In this document: piece by piece, positions 1-7,475 of the stretch
Layout: each line of letters begins with the position of its first letter
Position numbering within the stretch: the stretch's first letter is position 1
NCBI GenBank assembly: GCA_039796575.1
Contig: JBDKJP010000019.1
Coordinates: 1-47,066 of the forward strand
Length of the DNA: 47,066 bases
Origin: UBA668 sp039796575
GTDB taxonomy: Bacteria > Actinomycetota > Acidimicrobiia > Acidimicrobiales > Ilumatobacteraceae
Direction: 5' to 3'
Notes under the pieces: model-generated
What the model was told of the DNA's origin: nothing
The model's database searches: none
What the model saw: the letters and a program-made list of their open reading frames with translations, nothing else
Program-made: the position numbers and the translations under genes

Positions 1-296
1 CGCATCTCGGCGCGGAACAGCGCGAGGTCGTCGGCCACCCGCAGGTACCCGCGGAGCTCCACCAGACGACGATCGTCGAGCGAGTCCTGCAACTGCTGCG
101 GCCGGTACGACGCGCCGATGCGGCCCCACAGCACCACGTCGGCGCTCGGCGCGACGTGCGCGGTCTGGTCGTGCTGCACGGCACCGAGGTGACGGATCAC
201 CTCGACGAGGTCGGTGGGCCGGTGCGCGTCGAGCAGTTGGGCGCGCACGGCGATGCGGCGGGCCTCGGTGCGGGTGAGGCGGTGCGCGGCGGTCAT
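1..296 (-). CDS. Winged-helix (HTH_42/YcaQ-like) DNA-binding protein, N-terminal part
   Basis: Only the first ~98 codons are present; the gene runs off the left edge. The translation opens MTAAHRLTRTEARRIAVRAQ and continues with a hydrophilic region containing QHDQTAHVAPSADVVLWGR. That pattern (RLTxxxARRIAVRAQ, then a DPT/DQT-APSxDLxLW block) is typical of winged-helix proteins of the HTH_42 family, which includes the interstrand-crosslink glycosylases YcaQ/AlkX. Whether this one is a glycosylase cannot be judged because the catalytic part is missing. The ATG lies 10 bases after the stop of the upstream micro-ORF. A TAGTGT box sits exactly 7 bases before the ATG, so the gene probably has its own leaderless promoter rather than relying only on the LinD-like operon. 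Confidence 0.75.
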   Translation of the reverse strand, partial: MTAAHRLTRTEARRIAVRAQLLDAHRPTDLVEVIRHLGAVQHDQTAHVAPSADVVLWGRIGASYRPQQLQDSLDDRRLVELRGYLRVADDLALFRAEM

Positions 297-303
297 CCCG
301 TCG

Positions 304-309
304 ACACTA
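304..309 (-). promoter_or_regulatory. Candidate -10 box for a leaderless start of the HTH_42 gene
   Basis: TAGTGT (TANNNT) ends 7 bases before the ATG at 296 on the minus strand, the same spacing seen before several other genes in this window. Its TAG is also the stop codon of micro-ORF B. No clear -35 is seen. Confidence 0.5.
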
Positions 310-420
310 CGACGACGAGCGTGACGGCCGCGGCGGCGGCTGGGTGACGCGTGGGCGGCGCAACACCTTGAACGTGGCCGTGACCATGCGGGTCCAGAGG
401 CGGTCGCAGTCGAGGATCAC
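307..420 (-). CDS. Micro-ORF B (37 aa), homologue of micro-ORF A, coupled to LinD-like gene 1
   Basis: This GTG-initiated ORF overlaps the stop of the upstream LinD-like gene as GTGA and ends with TAG. The product begins VILDCDRLWTRMV and contains KVLRRPRVT, followed by a Pro/Arg/Ser-rich tail. It aligns with micro-ORF A: [ND]Cx[KR][VL]WT[HR][LM]V, four variable residues, then [RK]VxRRPxVT, with about half of the aligned residues identical. Almost every third codon position is G or C, as in the real genes around it. No family is recognised. The N-terminal part could form a short amphipathic helix with one Cys and one Trp. The main evidence that it is real is the shared sequence and the same position after a LinD-like gene. 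Confidence 0.65.
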   Translation of the reverse strand: MILDCDRLWTRMVTATFKVLRRPRVTQPPPRPSRSSS

Positions 421-2363
421 GACGTCGGCTCCAAGGTGAGACGCACCGGGCCGCCGAGGGGCACCACCACCGAGGCGGTGCCGTCGTCGCCGGCATGCAC
501 CGTCGCGTCGACGCCGTCGCCGTGCAGGCGATGTGTGCCGGGCGCGAGCCGCGAGAAGCGCAGCGTCGCATCGCACGCCGCCGCGGCGGGCTCGATCGCG
601 AGGTCGAGTCGCGCGCCGTCGTCGCACCGGGCGAGTGTGACGAGCACCGACTGGTCGGTGTCGAGCAGCGGGCCGACCGGCGGCATCCAGCCGCGGATGG
701 CGAGCTCGGCGAGGTCGAGCGGTGCCGACCAGCGGACGAGCATGTACGAACCGAAGCCCGAGCCCCCGACCGCGACCGGGCGGGCCGGCCACTGCTCGCC
801 GGTCGCGCACTGCCGCGCCGACGCGTCGATGGCCGCGTCGATGAGCGCCGCGTCGCCCACCATGCGAGCGCCGCCGATGACCTTGATCCACGGCAGCACC
901 GCGCTCGACGACGTGTGGTGGCGCTCGGGCTCGGCGGGCAGCTCCATCGGCAGCGTGCCGTCCTTCACCAACGAGGAGAGCATCTTCATCTTCGGGCCGG
1001 CGCCGCGCAGGTCGAGCGCCTTCGCACGGCGCGCGTGCTCGGGCAGGATGTCGGCGAAGCGGTGGGTGCCGTTCGCGAAGTAGTGCCCACCGGGCACCTC
1101 GCCCGTGTCCCACGAGACACCGATGTGGTTCGAGCGGATGTGCGCGTACGAGCCGTCGGGCGTGAGGTACTCCTCGTCGAGGGTGCGCCGCCAACGGTCG
1201 CGCACCGCGTCCCACTCCTCGGTGCCGTGGATGGTGTCGTGGCCGTGCAGCGCCTGCGCGCCCATCACGTTGCACACGGTGAACGACCAGCCCGGCTCGC
1301 ACGGGAAGAAGCCGAGGCGGCTGCGGTCGAAGTTGCGACGCACCGCCGCGGTGATGGTGTGGTGGTCGTACTCGAACGTGCGACCGTCCTTCCACACGAA
1401 CGTCATCGAGCCCGGCTCGTCGAACCGCAGGTCGCCGGTCGCGGCCTCGAAGCTGTTGATGACGTCACCGAGGAACGCCGAGAACATGATGTTGTCGCGG
1501 CGGATGGGGTCGGGGTTCGGATCGAAGTTCCCGAGCAGGTTGAGCGTGTGCCAGTAGCTCCACACGCGCAGATCGGTGTGCTTGTGCACCACCTTGGCGA
1601 GTGCCTCGGTCATCCGAGCGGGGGCGTTCGGCAGGTAGTTCGCCGCGTACAGCGACATGGCCCACGACACGGCGTTGAGCTGGTAGCGCAACTGGGTGCC
1701 GCCGTGGAACTGCTCGCCCCAGTCGAGGCCGGCGAGGCCGTCGTCGGGTTGATCGGCGAACGCGTAGCACCACCGCAGGAGCTCGGCATCCATGCGGTCG
1801 GGCGGGCGCAGCGTGGTGACGCGCGGCGGGATCTCCGCCTGCGCGAGGTACGCGTTCAACTCGGGCACCTTGGCGCGCTTGGCGCGGAAGCGTCGCTCGA
1901 TCTTCCACACCATCACGCCCACCACCCCGAGCGCGCAGACGTACGCGACGACGATGGCCCACTCCCAGGTGGTGCCGCGGTCGACCCACAGGCGCGGCCC
2001 GTCGGCCAGCAGTCCCGCGCCGGCGGCAGCGAGTGCCCACACCAGCGGGATGGAGAAGTGCGTGCTGAGCCCCCACCACAGGACCAGCGCCACCACCAGC
2101 AGCACCTGGGTGAGCAGGAACAGCAACGGCGACGCGGTGAACAGCAACCCGGCGCCGGGGTACACGAGGCCGACGCCGACCGCACGCCACGCATCGCTGT
2201 CGGCGGTGAACACCAGCACCGCACCGACGATCTCGACCAGCGCGAGCGCGACGACCAGTCGGGCGAGCAGCACCCGGCTCGTCGGGCCGAACCGGCGCGG
2301 CTGCTCGGGAAGCAGCAGCGGCTCGGGCGACACGTCGGGACGGTCGGCGACGGTGGCGGTCAT
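417..2363 (-). CDS. Membrane-anchored linalool dehydratase/isomerase-like protein 1
   Basis: The product is 648 aa. The ATG at 2363 is preceded by GAGGAG at good spacing; reading frame continues upstream but is not supported. Residues ~30-155 hold about four hydrophobic segments with a YPGAG motif near 68-72, followed by a basic stretch. Residues ~190-540 resemble linalool dehydratase/isomerase (LinD): an RVWxYW block, NPDPIRRDNIMF near 283-294, and CEPGWSFTVCN at 355-365, which places two cysteines (C355, C364) as in the LinD catalytic pair. The last ~90 residues look like a beta-rich domain. LinD hydrates or dehydrates tertiary alkenols; the substrate here is unknown. The gene overlaps micro-ORF A by ATGA and micro-ORF B by GTGA. 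LinD itself is soluble, periplasmic and ~400 aa, so the membrane module and C-terminal domain are additions. Confidence 0.75.
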   Translation of the reverse strand: MTATVADRPDVSPEPLLLPEQPRRFGPTSRVLLARLVVALALVEIVGAVLVFTADSDAWRAVGVGLVYPGAGLLFTASPLLFLLTQVLLVVALVLWWGLSTHFSIPLVWALAAAGAGLLADGPRLWVDRGTTWEWAIVVAYVCALGVVGVMVWKIERRFRAKRAKVPELNAYLAQAEIPPRVTTLRPPDRMDAELLRWCYAFADQPDDGLAGLDWGEQFHGGTQLRYQLNAVSWAMSLYAANYLPNAPARMTEALAKVVHKHTDLRVWSYWHTLNLLGNFDPNPDPIRRDNIMFSAFLGDVINSFEAATGDLRFDEPGSMTFVWKDGRTFEYDHHTITAAVRRNFDRSRLGFFPCEPGWSFTVCNVMGAQALHGHDTIHGTEEWDAVRDRWRRTLDEEYLTPDGSYAHIRSNHIGVSWDTGEVPGGHYFANGTHRFADILPEHARRAKALDLRGAGPKMKMLSSLVKDGTLPMELPAEPERHHTSSSAVLPWIKVIGGARMVGDAALIDAAIDASARQCATGEQWPARPVAVGGSGFGSYMLVRWSAPLDLAELAIRGWMPPVGPLLDTDQSVLVTLARCDDGARLDLAIEPAAAACDATLRFSRLAPGTHRLHGDGVDATVHAGDDGTASVVVPLGGPVRLTLEPTS

Positions 2364-2488
2364 CGGGTGACTCCTCGGGAGTGGAGTGGTGGTGCCTCGT
2401 AGGTGACCTGCGGGCGGCGGGTGACCCGGCACGCGAGCCGCACGAGGTGGGTCCACACCTTCGCGCAGTTGAGGTACATGGAGATCAC
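2360..2488 (-). CDS. Micro-ORF A (42 aa), homologue of micro-ORF B, between the two LinD-like genes
   Basis: This ORF exactly fills the gap between LinD-like gene 2 and LinD-like gene 1. The GTG overlaps the stop of gene 2 as GTGA, and its own TGA overlaps the ATG of gene 1 as ATGA. An in-frame ATG lies three codons in (2479). The product starts VISMYLNCAKVWTHLV and contains RVTRRPQVT. The match to micro-ORF B keeps L-[ND]-C, WT, V and RRPxVT while the DNA has diverged, which suggests selection on the protein. Nearly all third positions are G/C. No known family is recognised. Alternatives are a leader that only couples translation, or a C-terminal extension of the LinD-like protein made by frameshifting. 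Confidence 0.7.
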   Translation of the reverse strand: MISMYLNCAKVWTHLVRLACRVTRRPQVTYEAPPLHSRGVTR

Positions 2489-4458
2489 GGTGCGACCACC
2501 TCCGGTGCGAGGTGGAGGCGCAACGGGCGGTCGACCACGAGGTCGATCGAGGACGTGCCGTCGGCTGCGGCGGTGAGGGCGAGCTCGATGCCGTCACCGG
2601 CGAGCCGGTAGATCGCGCCCGGTGTGAGCGCCGCGAGGTCGAGCGTGACGGGCGCATCGGTGGCGACCGGACCGGGGCGGATGCCGAGGTCGAGCGACGC
2701 ACCGTCGGTCGAACGGGCGAGCGTGATGAGCACCTGCGGCCACGGTGCCGCCGTCACCATCGGCCCCGCCGGTGCCTCGTAACCGCGCAGGTTGATTGAC
2801 GCGTTGTCGAGCGGCGTCGACCACCGCACCAGCATGTGCAGCGCCAGGTTCGCCACGCCCGCGGTGAGCGGTCGCTCCGGCCAGCGTTCGCCGGTGGCGC
2901 ACTGCTGATCGTGGGCCCGGATGGCCGCCTCCGCCACCGTGTCGTCGCCCACCGCGCGTGCACCGCCGATGAGCTTCGTCCAGCTCGGCGTGGCTGTCCT
3001 CCGCGCACGGTTGCGCTCCCACTCCTCCGGGAGTTGCAGTTGCAACACCCCGTCGGCAACGAGCGCGCGCAGCCCCGCCATCTTCTGCGGCAGGCCGCGC
3101 AACTGGAGCGCGCGACCGCGGGCGTGCAGGTCGCGCGCCACGTCCTTGAAGCTGTGCGAGCCGGTGGTGAAGTACTCGCCGCCCGGTGTCTCACCCGTGT
3201 CCCACGACAGCCCGGTGTGTGTGGACCGGATGTTGGCGTAGTTGCCGTCGGGCATCAGGTACTCGGCCTCGAGCGTGTCGCGCCAGCGCTGCTCGATGCC
3301 CGACCACAGCGACGTGCCGTGCAGACGGTCGTGGCCCAGCAGTGCCTGCGCGCCGATGGTGTTGCACGCGGCGAACGCCCACCCGGGCTCGCACGGGAAG
3401 AAGCCCAGCCGGCTGCGTTCGAAGTTGCGGCGCACGGCCTCCATCCACGAGTGGTGGTCGTACGCGAACGTGCGGCCGTCCTCCCACACGAACGTCAGCG
3501 AGCCCGGCTCGTCGAACCGCGTGCTCCCCGTGGCCGCCTCGTAGAGGTTGATCTGGTCGCCGGTGAAGCCCGAGAACATGATGTTGTCGCGCACCAGCGG
3601 ATCGGGGTTCGAGTCGAGGTTGCCCACCCGGTTGAGCAGTTGCCAGTAGCGCCACACGCGCAGGTCGAGCTGCTTCAGCACCAGGTTGCGCATCACCGGT
3701 TCGATGGTGGCCACCGCGTTGGGCACGTAGTTCACGGCGTACGGGGCGAGCGCCCAACCGAGGTAGTTCAGCTGGTAGCGCACCACCGTGCCGCCGTGCA
3801 GCTGCTCACCCCATTCGAACCCGTCGAAGCGATCCACCGGCTGCAGGCACAGCTCGTACGCCCAGCGCAGCAGCTCGGCGTCCATCTCGTCGGGCTCGCG
3901 GAGCAGCGTCGACGATGCGGGCACATCGGCCGTTCGCAGGTACTCGTTCAGCTCGGGCACCTTCGCCCGCTTGCGACGGAACCGCGACTCGAACGTCCAC
4001 ACCAACGCGCCGATCACGGCGAGCGCACCGACGTACGCGACCGGGATCGCCCAGTCCCACGTGGTGCCGCGATCGACGAACAGCCGCGGCCCTTCGGCGA
4101 GCAGCGCGCTCACCACCGCGCTGACGGCCCACACACCGGGGATGCCGAGGTGCAGGCTCATCCCCCACCACAGCACCACCGCGATGCTGAGCAGCACCCA
4201 CGTGAGCACGAACAGCAACGGCGCGCCGGTGAACAGGAAGCCGGCACCGGGGAACACCATCGAGAGCCCTGCTGCCCTGACTGCGGTGCCGCCGAACACG
4301 ACGAGCAACGAGCCGACGACCTCCACCAGCGTCACCACGGCGGCGAGTCGCAGCACCAGGAAGCGCGTCACCGGGCCCATGCGCCGCGGCTCGGTGGGCA
4401 GCAGCGGCAAGTCGCCGGGCGAGCGGTCGACGACGGGACGTGTGACCGTGTCGGTCAT
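2485..4458 (-). CDS. Membrane-anchored linalool dehydratase/isomerase-like protein 2
   Basis: The product is 657 aa, a full-length paralogue of the 648-aa protein downstream. The ATG at 4458 overlaps the stop of the preceding gene (ATGA), which fixes the start. Residues ~30-155 form the same membrane module with FPGAG near 69-73. The LinD-like domain carries RVWRYW, NPDPLVRDNIMF and CEPGWAFAACN, with cysteines at 356 and 365. A GLSWDTGE block and a beta-rich C-terminal part also match the paralogue. The enzyme class inferred from the family is (de)hydratase or isomerase acting on an alkenol; the side of the membrane and the substrate cannot be read from the sequence. Two near-equal catalytic paralogues in one operon suggest either a heteromer (LinD is an oligomer with active sites at subunit interfaces) or two related substrates. 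Confidence 0.75.
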   Translation of the reverse strand: MTDTVTRPVVDRSPGDLPLLPTEPRRMGPVTRFLVLRLAAVVTLVEVVGSLLVVFGGTAVRAAGLSMVFPGAGFLFTGAPLLFVLTWVLLSIAVVLWWGMSLHLGIPGVWAVSAVVSALLAEGPRLFVDRGTTWDWAIPVAYVGALAVIGALVWTFESRFRRKRAKVPELNEYLRTADVPASSTLLREPDEMDAELLRWAYELCLQPVDRFDGFEWGEQLHGGTVVRYQLNYLGWALAPYAVNYVPNAVATIEPVMRNLVLKQLDLRVWRYWQLLNRVGNLDSNPDPLVRDNIMFSGFTGDQINLYEAATGSTRFDEPGSLTFVWEDGRTFAYDHHSWMEAVRRNFERSRLGFFPCEPGWAFAACNTIGAQALLGHDRLHGTSLWSGIEQRWRDTLEAEYLMPDGNYANIRSTHTGLSWDTGETPGGEYFTTGSHSFKDVARDLHARGRALQLRGLPQKMAGLRALVADGVLQLQLPEEWERNRARRTATPSWTKLIGGARAVGDDTVAEAAIRAHDQQCATGERWPERPLTAGVANLALHMLVRWSTPLDNASINLRGYEAPAGPMVTAAPWPQVLITLARSTDGASLDLGIRPGPVATDAPVTLDLAALTPGAIYRLAGDGIELALTAAADGTSSIDLVVDRPLRLHLAPEVVAP

Positions 4459-5660
4459 GCGAGCACCTCCGGGTGCGAGACGGTGAGCGAGTCGGGGTCG
4501 TCGGCCAGCCGGCGCGCCAGCAGGTCGAGTGCCACCGCGAGCGGGTCGTGGCGAACGGTGGGACGCGCCAGCAGCGACGCGGTGCGCGGATCGTCGACGT
4601 ACACCAGCCACACGCGCGCGGCGGCGATGAGCCGTTCGTCGTGCGGGTGCTCGACGCCGCGCGCCGACGCGCCGAGCGCGCGTGTGCGTAGCGCCGCCCA
4701 GTCGTCGTCGCCCACCCAGCCCATCGCGCGGGCGAGCGCCGTGGCGGTGGCGTGCTCCCACGCCGGGGCCGATCCGGCGGGCCAGCCGAGCGGGGTCCAG
4801 TACCAGGCGGGCCGGTGGCCGCGCCGCAGCGAGAGCTCGGCGCCGAGTGCGCGCTGCCATGCGCCGGTGTCGCCGCCGGCGTGGTGCACGGCGATGGCCG
4901 CGAGGGCACCGTCGACCGGCCGCACCCACGTCGGCTCGCTGCACGGCACGCCGAGTGCAGTGCGCGCGGCGTCGTGCAGGAGCATCGGGTCGGGTGTGCC
5001 TGCGAGCGCGAACGCGGCCCGGGCATGGGCGTGATCGACTCGGAACGCGTCGCCGCCGCGTCGCCCGCGCGCCCAGGCACCCACCCGGCGAGCGCGGCGC
5101 GCCACCTCCGGATCGGCGGCGATGGCAGCAGCCGGCCCCGGTTGCCCCGCGAGCGCGAGCACGGCGGCGGTGCGCGACCGGTCGGCCGGGCGCAGTCGGT
5201 CGACCGATGCCAGCCCGTCGGACGTGCGGGCCCGTCGCCGCGCCAGGTGGGAGAGCCCGGGCACACGGCCGACCACGCCGCGCGCCCACGAGACCAGCCC
5301 GGCCGCCAGCAGCACCAGCGGGAACTCGTGCGCGGCCATCACCGGCCGCGACATCGCGGCGGCGGTCGCGTGCGGAGCGTCGGTGACGAGCCCGCTGGCC
5401 ACCACAGCCACCGCCACCACGCCGGCGAGCAGCCAGTCGAGGCCCCACTTCACCCACGCCACGGTGGCGGAGATCGCGGCGAGCAGGCACGCGGCTGCGG
5501 CGACGTTGTTCGACCCGACCAGGCCGGCGCCCGGCACCACCATGCTGCGCACCATGTGCACGCCACGGTGGCCGAGGCCGAGCACGAGCGCGACGGGCAC
5601 CGCCAGCGACGCGCAGAGCACCATCACCCTGCGGCGGCGGAGCACCGGCGCGGCGGCCAT
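4455..5660 (-). CDS. Membrane protein, probable degenerate third LinD-like paralogue
   Basis: The product is 401 aa. The ATG follows the stop codon of the phosphotransferase gene with no gap, and the end overlaps the next gene by ATGA. Residues ~12-135 contain about four hydrophobic segments and a VVPGAG motif (42-46) like the YPGAG/FPGAG of the two LinD-like proteins. Further on, PCSEPTW at 239-245 resembles their PCEPGW, but the second cysteine of the pair is missing (VDGALAAIA where the others have CN plus GAQA). A later RPAWYWTPLGWPAG stretch resembles the region after the cysteines in LinD. I infer a shortened, probably non-catalytic paralogue that could act as a membrane partner. The homology in the C-terminal half is weak and judged by eye; it could instead be an unrelated membrane protein. 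Confidence 0.6.
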   Translation of the reverse strand: MAAAPVLRRRRVMVLCASLAVPVALVLGLGHRGVHMVRSMVVPGAGLVGSNNVAAAACLLAAISATVAWVKWGLDWLLAGVVAVAVVASGLVTDAPHATAAAMSRPVMAAHEFPLVLLAAGLVSWARGVVGRVPGLSHLARRRARTSDGLASVDRLRPADRSRTAAVLALAGQPGPAAAIAADPEVARRARRVGAWARGRRGGDAFRVDHAHARAAFALAGTPDPMLLHDAARTALGVPCSEPTWVRPVDGALAAIAVHHAGGDTGAWQRALGAELSLRRGHRPAWYWTPLGWPAGSAPAWEHATATALARAMGWVGDDDWAALRTRALGASARGVEHPHDERLIAAARVWLVYVDDPRTASLLARPTVRHDPLAVALDLLARRLADDPDSLTVSHPEVLA

Positions 5661-6740
5661 CTAACCGAGCAACCCCTGCACGTCGAGGTCGATCGCGTGT
5701 CGACCGTGGCGCTGCGCCATCGTGGTCAGCATCTGGTCGCCGCGTTCGGTCTGCGCGGCGAGGATGGTGGCGATCACCGTCATCACCACGCCCCACAGCG
5801 ACCCGATGCGGTAGTCGTGCCACAGCATGTCGGCCGAGATGTCGACGCCCGCCGCGGCCATCCGCGAGCGGTAGTCGTCGAGCAGGTCGCGCTCCACGGC
5901 GGCCCGTTGCGCCGGCTCGAAGCTGCCGCCGATCATGTACGCGAGATCCCACATCGCATACCCGTCGGTGACGGTCTGCCAGTCGACCACCACGAGCGGC
6001 GGGGCGTCGGGCGTGACGCCGAACATGAAGTTGTCGGGCCGGTAGTCGAGGTGCACCACGGTGCGGGGAGCCGTGCACGCCGTGACCCACCGCTGCACCG
6101 CTGGCGCCACGTTGCGCACGAGGTCGATGATGTCGGCGTCGAGACCGGGCCCGAGACGGTCGAGGAACGGTTCGACCATCATCCCGTAGACCATGCCGAG
6201 TGCGGCCGCTGCGTCGTCGCCCTTCGGCCGGTGCCCTGCGAAGTCGGCCAAGGTGGGGTCACCCCAGCGCGGCGCGTGCAGCCCGACGGCCTGCTCGACC
6301 GCGAGCGCGGCCTCCTCCACGGTCAGGCCGGCCATCTGGTCGCCCTGCCGCGAACCAGCGAGGTCCTCCATGATCATCACGAAGTCGGGTGCGTCGTGGT
6401 CGTACGCGGCGAGGTGGCACTCGGGGATGCGGATGTTCAACGACGGTGCGAGGTCGCGGTAGAACGACACCTCGGTCAGATACGTGCCGTTCACGAACGC
6501 GTTCGCCCGGGCGTTCTCGTCACCCGACGGGAACTTGCCCACCACGCTGACCGGTCGGCCGTCGGGCTGGTCCCACGTGAGGCCGAAACGGGCGTTGCGC
6601 CCGGTCTGCCCGGTGCCGATGAACGACTGCAGCTCCAGCCCGGTCACCGTGGCGCCGCGCGCCACGCCGGCGGCGTCGAGCACGGCCGTCATCCAGCCGG
6701 CATCGAGATGTGTGGGCTCGCCCCGAACTCCGAAACTCAT
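5661..6740 (-). CDS. Phosphotransferase of the APH/choline-kinase fold, first gene of the LinD-like operon
   Basis: The product is 359 aa, normal for the family. The chosen ATG (6740) has a GGGGGGA stretch 3 bases upstream; the frame extends further but with unlikely composition. A glycine-rich GTGQTGRNARF (43-52) and VVGKF (67-70) suit the nucleotide site. VVHLDYRPDNFMFG gives the catalytic HxDxxxxN (H230, D232, N237), and VVDWQ supplies the metal-binding Asp (D253). The family phosphorylates hydroxyl groups of small molecules (aminoglycosides, choline, homoserine and others). Position at the head of an operon with LinD-like proteins makes an alcohol substrate attractive, but this is inference. 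It is unlikely to be a resistance gene given the context. Confidence 0.8.
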   Translation of the reverse strand: MSFGVRGEPTHLDAGWMTAVLDAAGVARGATVTGLELQSFIGTGQTGRNARFGLTWDQPDGRPVSVVGKFPSGDENARANAFVNGTYLTEVSFYRDLAPSLNIRIPECHLAAYDHDAPDFVMIMEDLAGSRQGDQMAGLTVEEAALAVEQAVGLHAPRWGDPTLADFAGHRPKGDDAAAALGMVYGMMVEPFLDRLGPGLDADIIDLVRNVAPAVQRWVTACTAPRTVVHLDYRPDNFMFGVTPDAPPLVVVDWQTVTDGYAMWDLAYMIGGSFEPAQRAAVERDLLDDYRSRMAAAGVDISADMLWHDYRIGSLWGVVMTVIATILAAQTERGDQMLTTMAQRHGRHAIDLDVQGLLG

Positions 6741-6758
6741 CGTCCCCCCGAACGCTCG

Positions 6759-6776
6759 CGGTCGACGTCGCGACCG
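6759..6776. promoter_or_regulatory. Short palindrome in the divergent region, possible operator
   Basis: CGGTCG-ACGTCG-CGACCG has perfect 6-bp arms. It lies between the phosphotransferase operon start (6740) and a TACCGT box, where a repressor could act. In GC-rich DNA such a palindrome can arise by chance. Confidence 0.25.
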
Positions 6777-6783
6777 TGGAGGA

Positions 6784-6789
6784 ACGGTA
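6784..6789 (-). promoter_or_regulatory. Candidate -10 box for the LinD-like operon
   Basis: TACCGT on the minus strand would place a transcript start near 6776, leaving a ~36-base leader before the phosphotransferase ATG. The rest of the 176-base gap between the divergent genes (6741-6916) shows no ORF or other strong signal. Confidence 0.3.
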
Positions 6790-6916
6790 CTCCCGCATCC
6801 ACGCTGCATCCGGGTCGTGCTCGGTTGCCCCGTGAGGCGTACGACGAATGTCCACCTGTGTTCGTGCTCATGCACGGCCGATGCAATGCGGCCACCACGA
6901 GCACCAGGAGACCTCC

Positions 6917-7408
6917 ATGCGCCGCGCCGCATTCATCGCACTCACCTTCGCCCTCATCGCGGCGGTCCCCACGATCGCCACCGCCAAGGGCGGATCCGGC
7001 GGAGGCGGCGGTGGCGGCGGCACGACGGCCGGCCCGTGCGTGACCATCTCGCTGCCCAAGTCCGTCGAGTCGTTCAACGTCGCCGGCAAGACCGACCTCA
7101 GCGTGCAGCTGCAGACCAAGATCAGCAGCTGCACCGGCGGCTCCTACGTGATCGACGTCGTCGAGATCACCGGCCCGGACCCGGCCACGGCGAGCATCGG
7201 CTCGGTGTACCCCGGCTGTGCGTTCCCGCCGTTCACGGTCGGCCCGTTCTCGTTGAAGCAGGGCGAGTCCCGCAGCGTCAACTGGGACACTCCGCAGCTG
7301 CCGCAGACCCAGTGCACCCACTGGCTGATGGAGACCCTGCGCGACCCGGTCACCGGCCAGACCTGGGGTCCGGTCGTGCAGCGCCTCGACCACACGTCCC
7401 GCCTCTGA
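6917..7408 (+). CDS. Small secreted protein with a poly-glycine linker
   Basis: The product is 163 aa. The ATG at 6917 is preceded by AGGAGACC and opens a clear signal peptide (basic MRR, hydrophobic core FIALTFALIAAV, cleavage likely after TIATA). An upstream in-frame ATG at 6848 would bury the signal peptide and is rejected. A run of glycines follows, then a ~120-residue domain rich in Ser/Thr/Val with four cysteines, probably a beta-sandwich stabilised by disulfides. No family is recognised. The gene is divergent from the LinD-like operon, and a strong hairpin follows it. It is likely exported and may be a small extracellular or wall-associated protein. Confidence 0.75.
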   Translation: MRRAAFIALTFALIAAVPTIATAKGGSGGGGGGGGTTAGPCVTISLPKSVESFNVAGKTDLSVQLQTKISSCTGGSYVIDVVEITGPDPATASIGSVYPGCAFPPFTVGPFSLKQGESRSVNWDTPQLPQTQCTHWLMETLRDPVTGQTWGPVVQRLDHTSRL

Positions 7409-7417
7409 GCACGTGAG

Positions 7418-7456
7418 GTCGCGCGGCCTCCACCGGAACGGTGGATGCCGCGCGAC
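7418..7456 (+). terminator. Strong hairpin after the secreted-protein gene
   Basis: Arms GTCGCGCGGC and GCCGCGCGAC pair perfectly over 10 bp, enclosing a second 7-bp stem TCCACCG/CGGTGGA with a GAA loop and one C-T mismatch between them. There is no T-run, as is common in GC-rich actinobacteria. Confidence 0.65.
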
Positions 7457-7475
7457 GTCGGCGTGACACGATGCG

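Noticed and set aside
495..2402. A 635-codon rightward open frame opposite the LinD-like gene
   Set aside because: It lies antisense to a well-supported gene, its product is Arg/His/Glu-rich with no domain, and long antisense frames are expected at this GC content.
4459..6090. A long N-terminal extension of LinD-like protein 2 up to 6090
   Set aside because: The extension is antisense-like and Arg-rich, while the ATG at 4458 has an ATGA overlap with the upstream stop and opens the conserved membrane module.
6848..6916. An earlier start for the secreted protein at 6848
   Set aside because: It would place 23 His/Cys-rich residues before the signal peptide; the ATG at 6917 has AGGAG and a normal n-region.
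4752..7043. A 763-codon rightward open frame across the phosphotransferase and the paralogue
   Set aside because: Antisense to two coupled genes, low-complexity composition, and it ends inside the secreted-protein gene in another frame.
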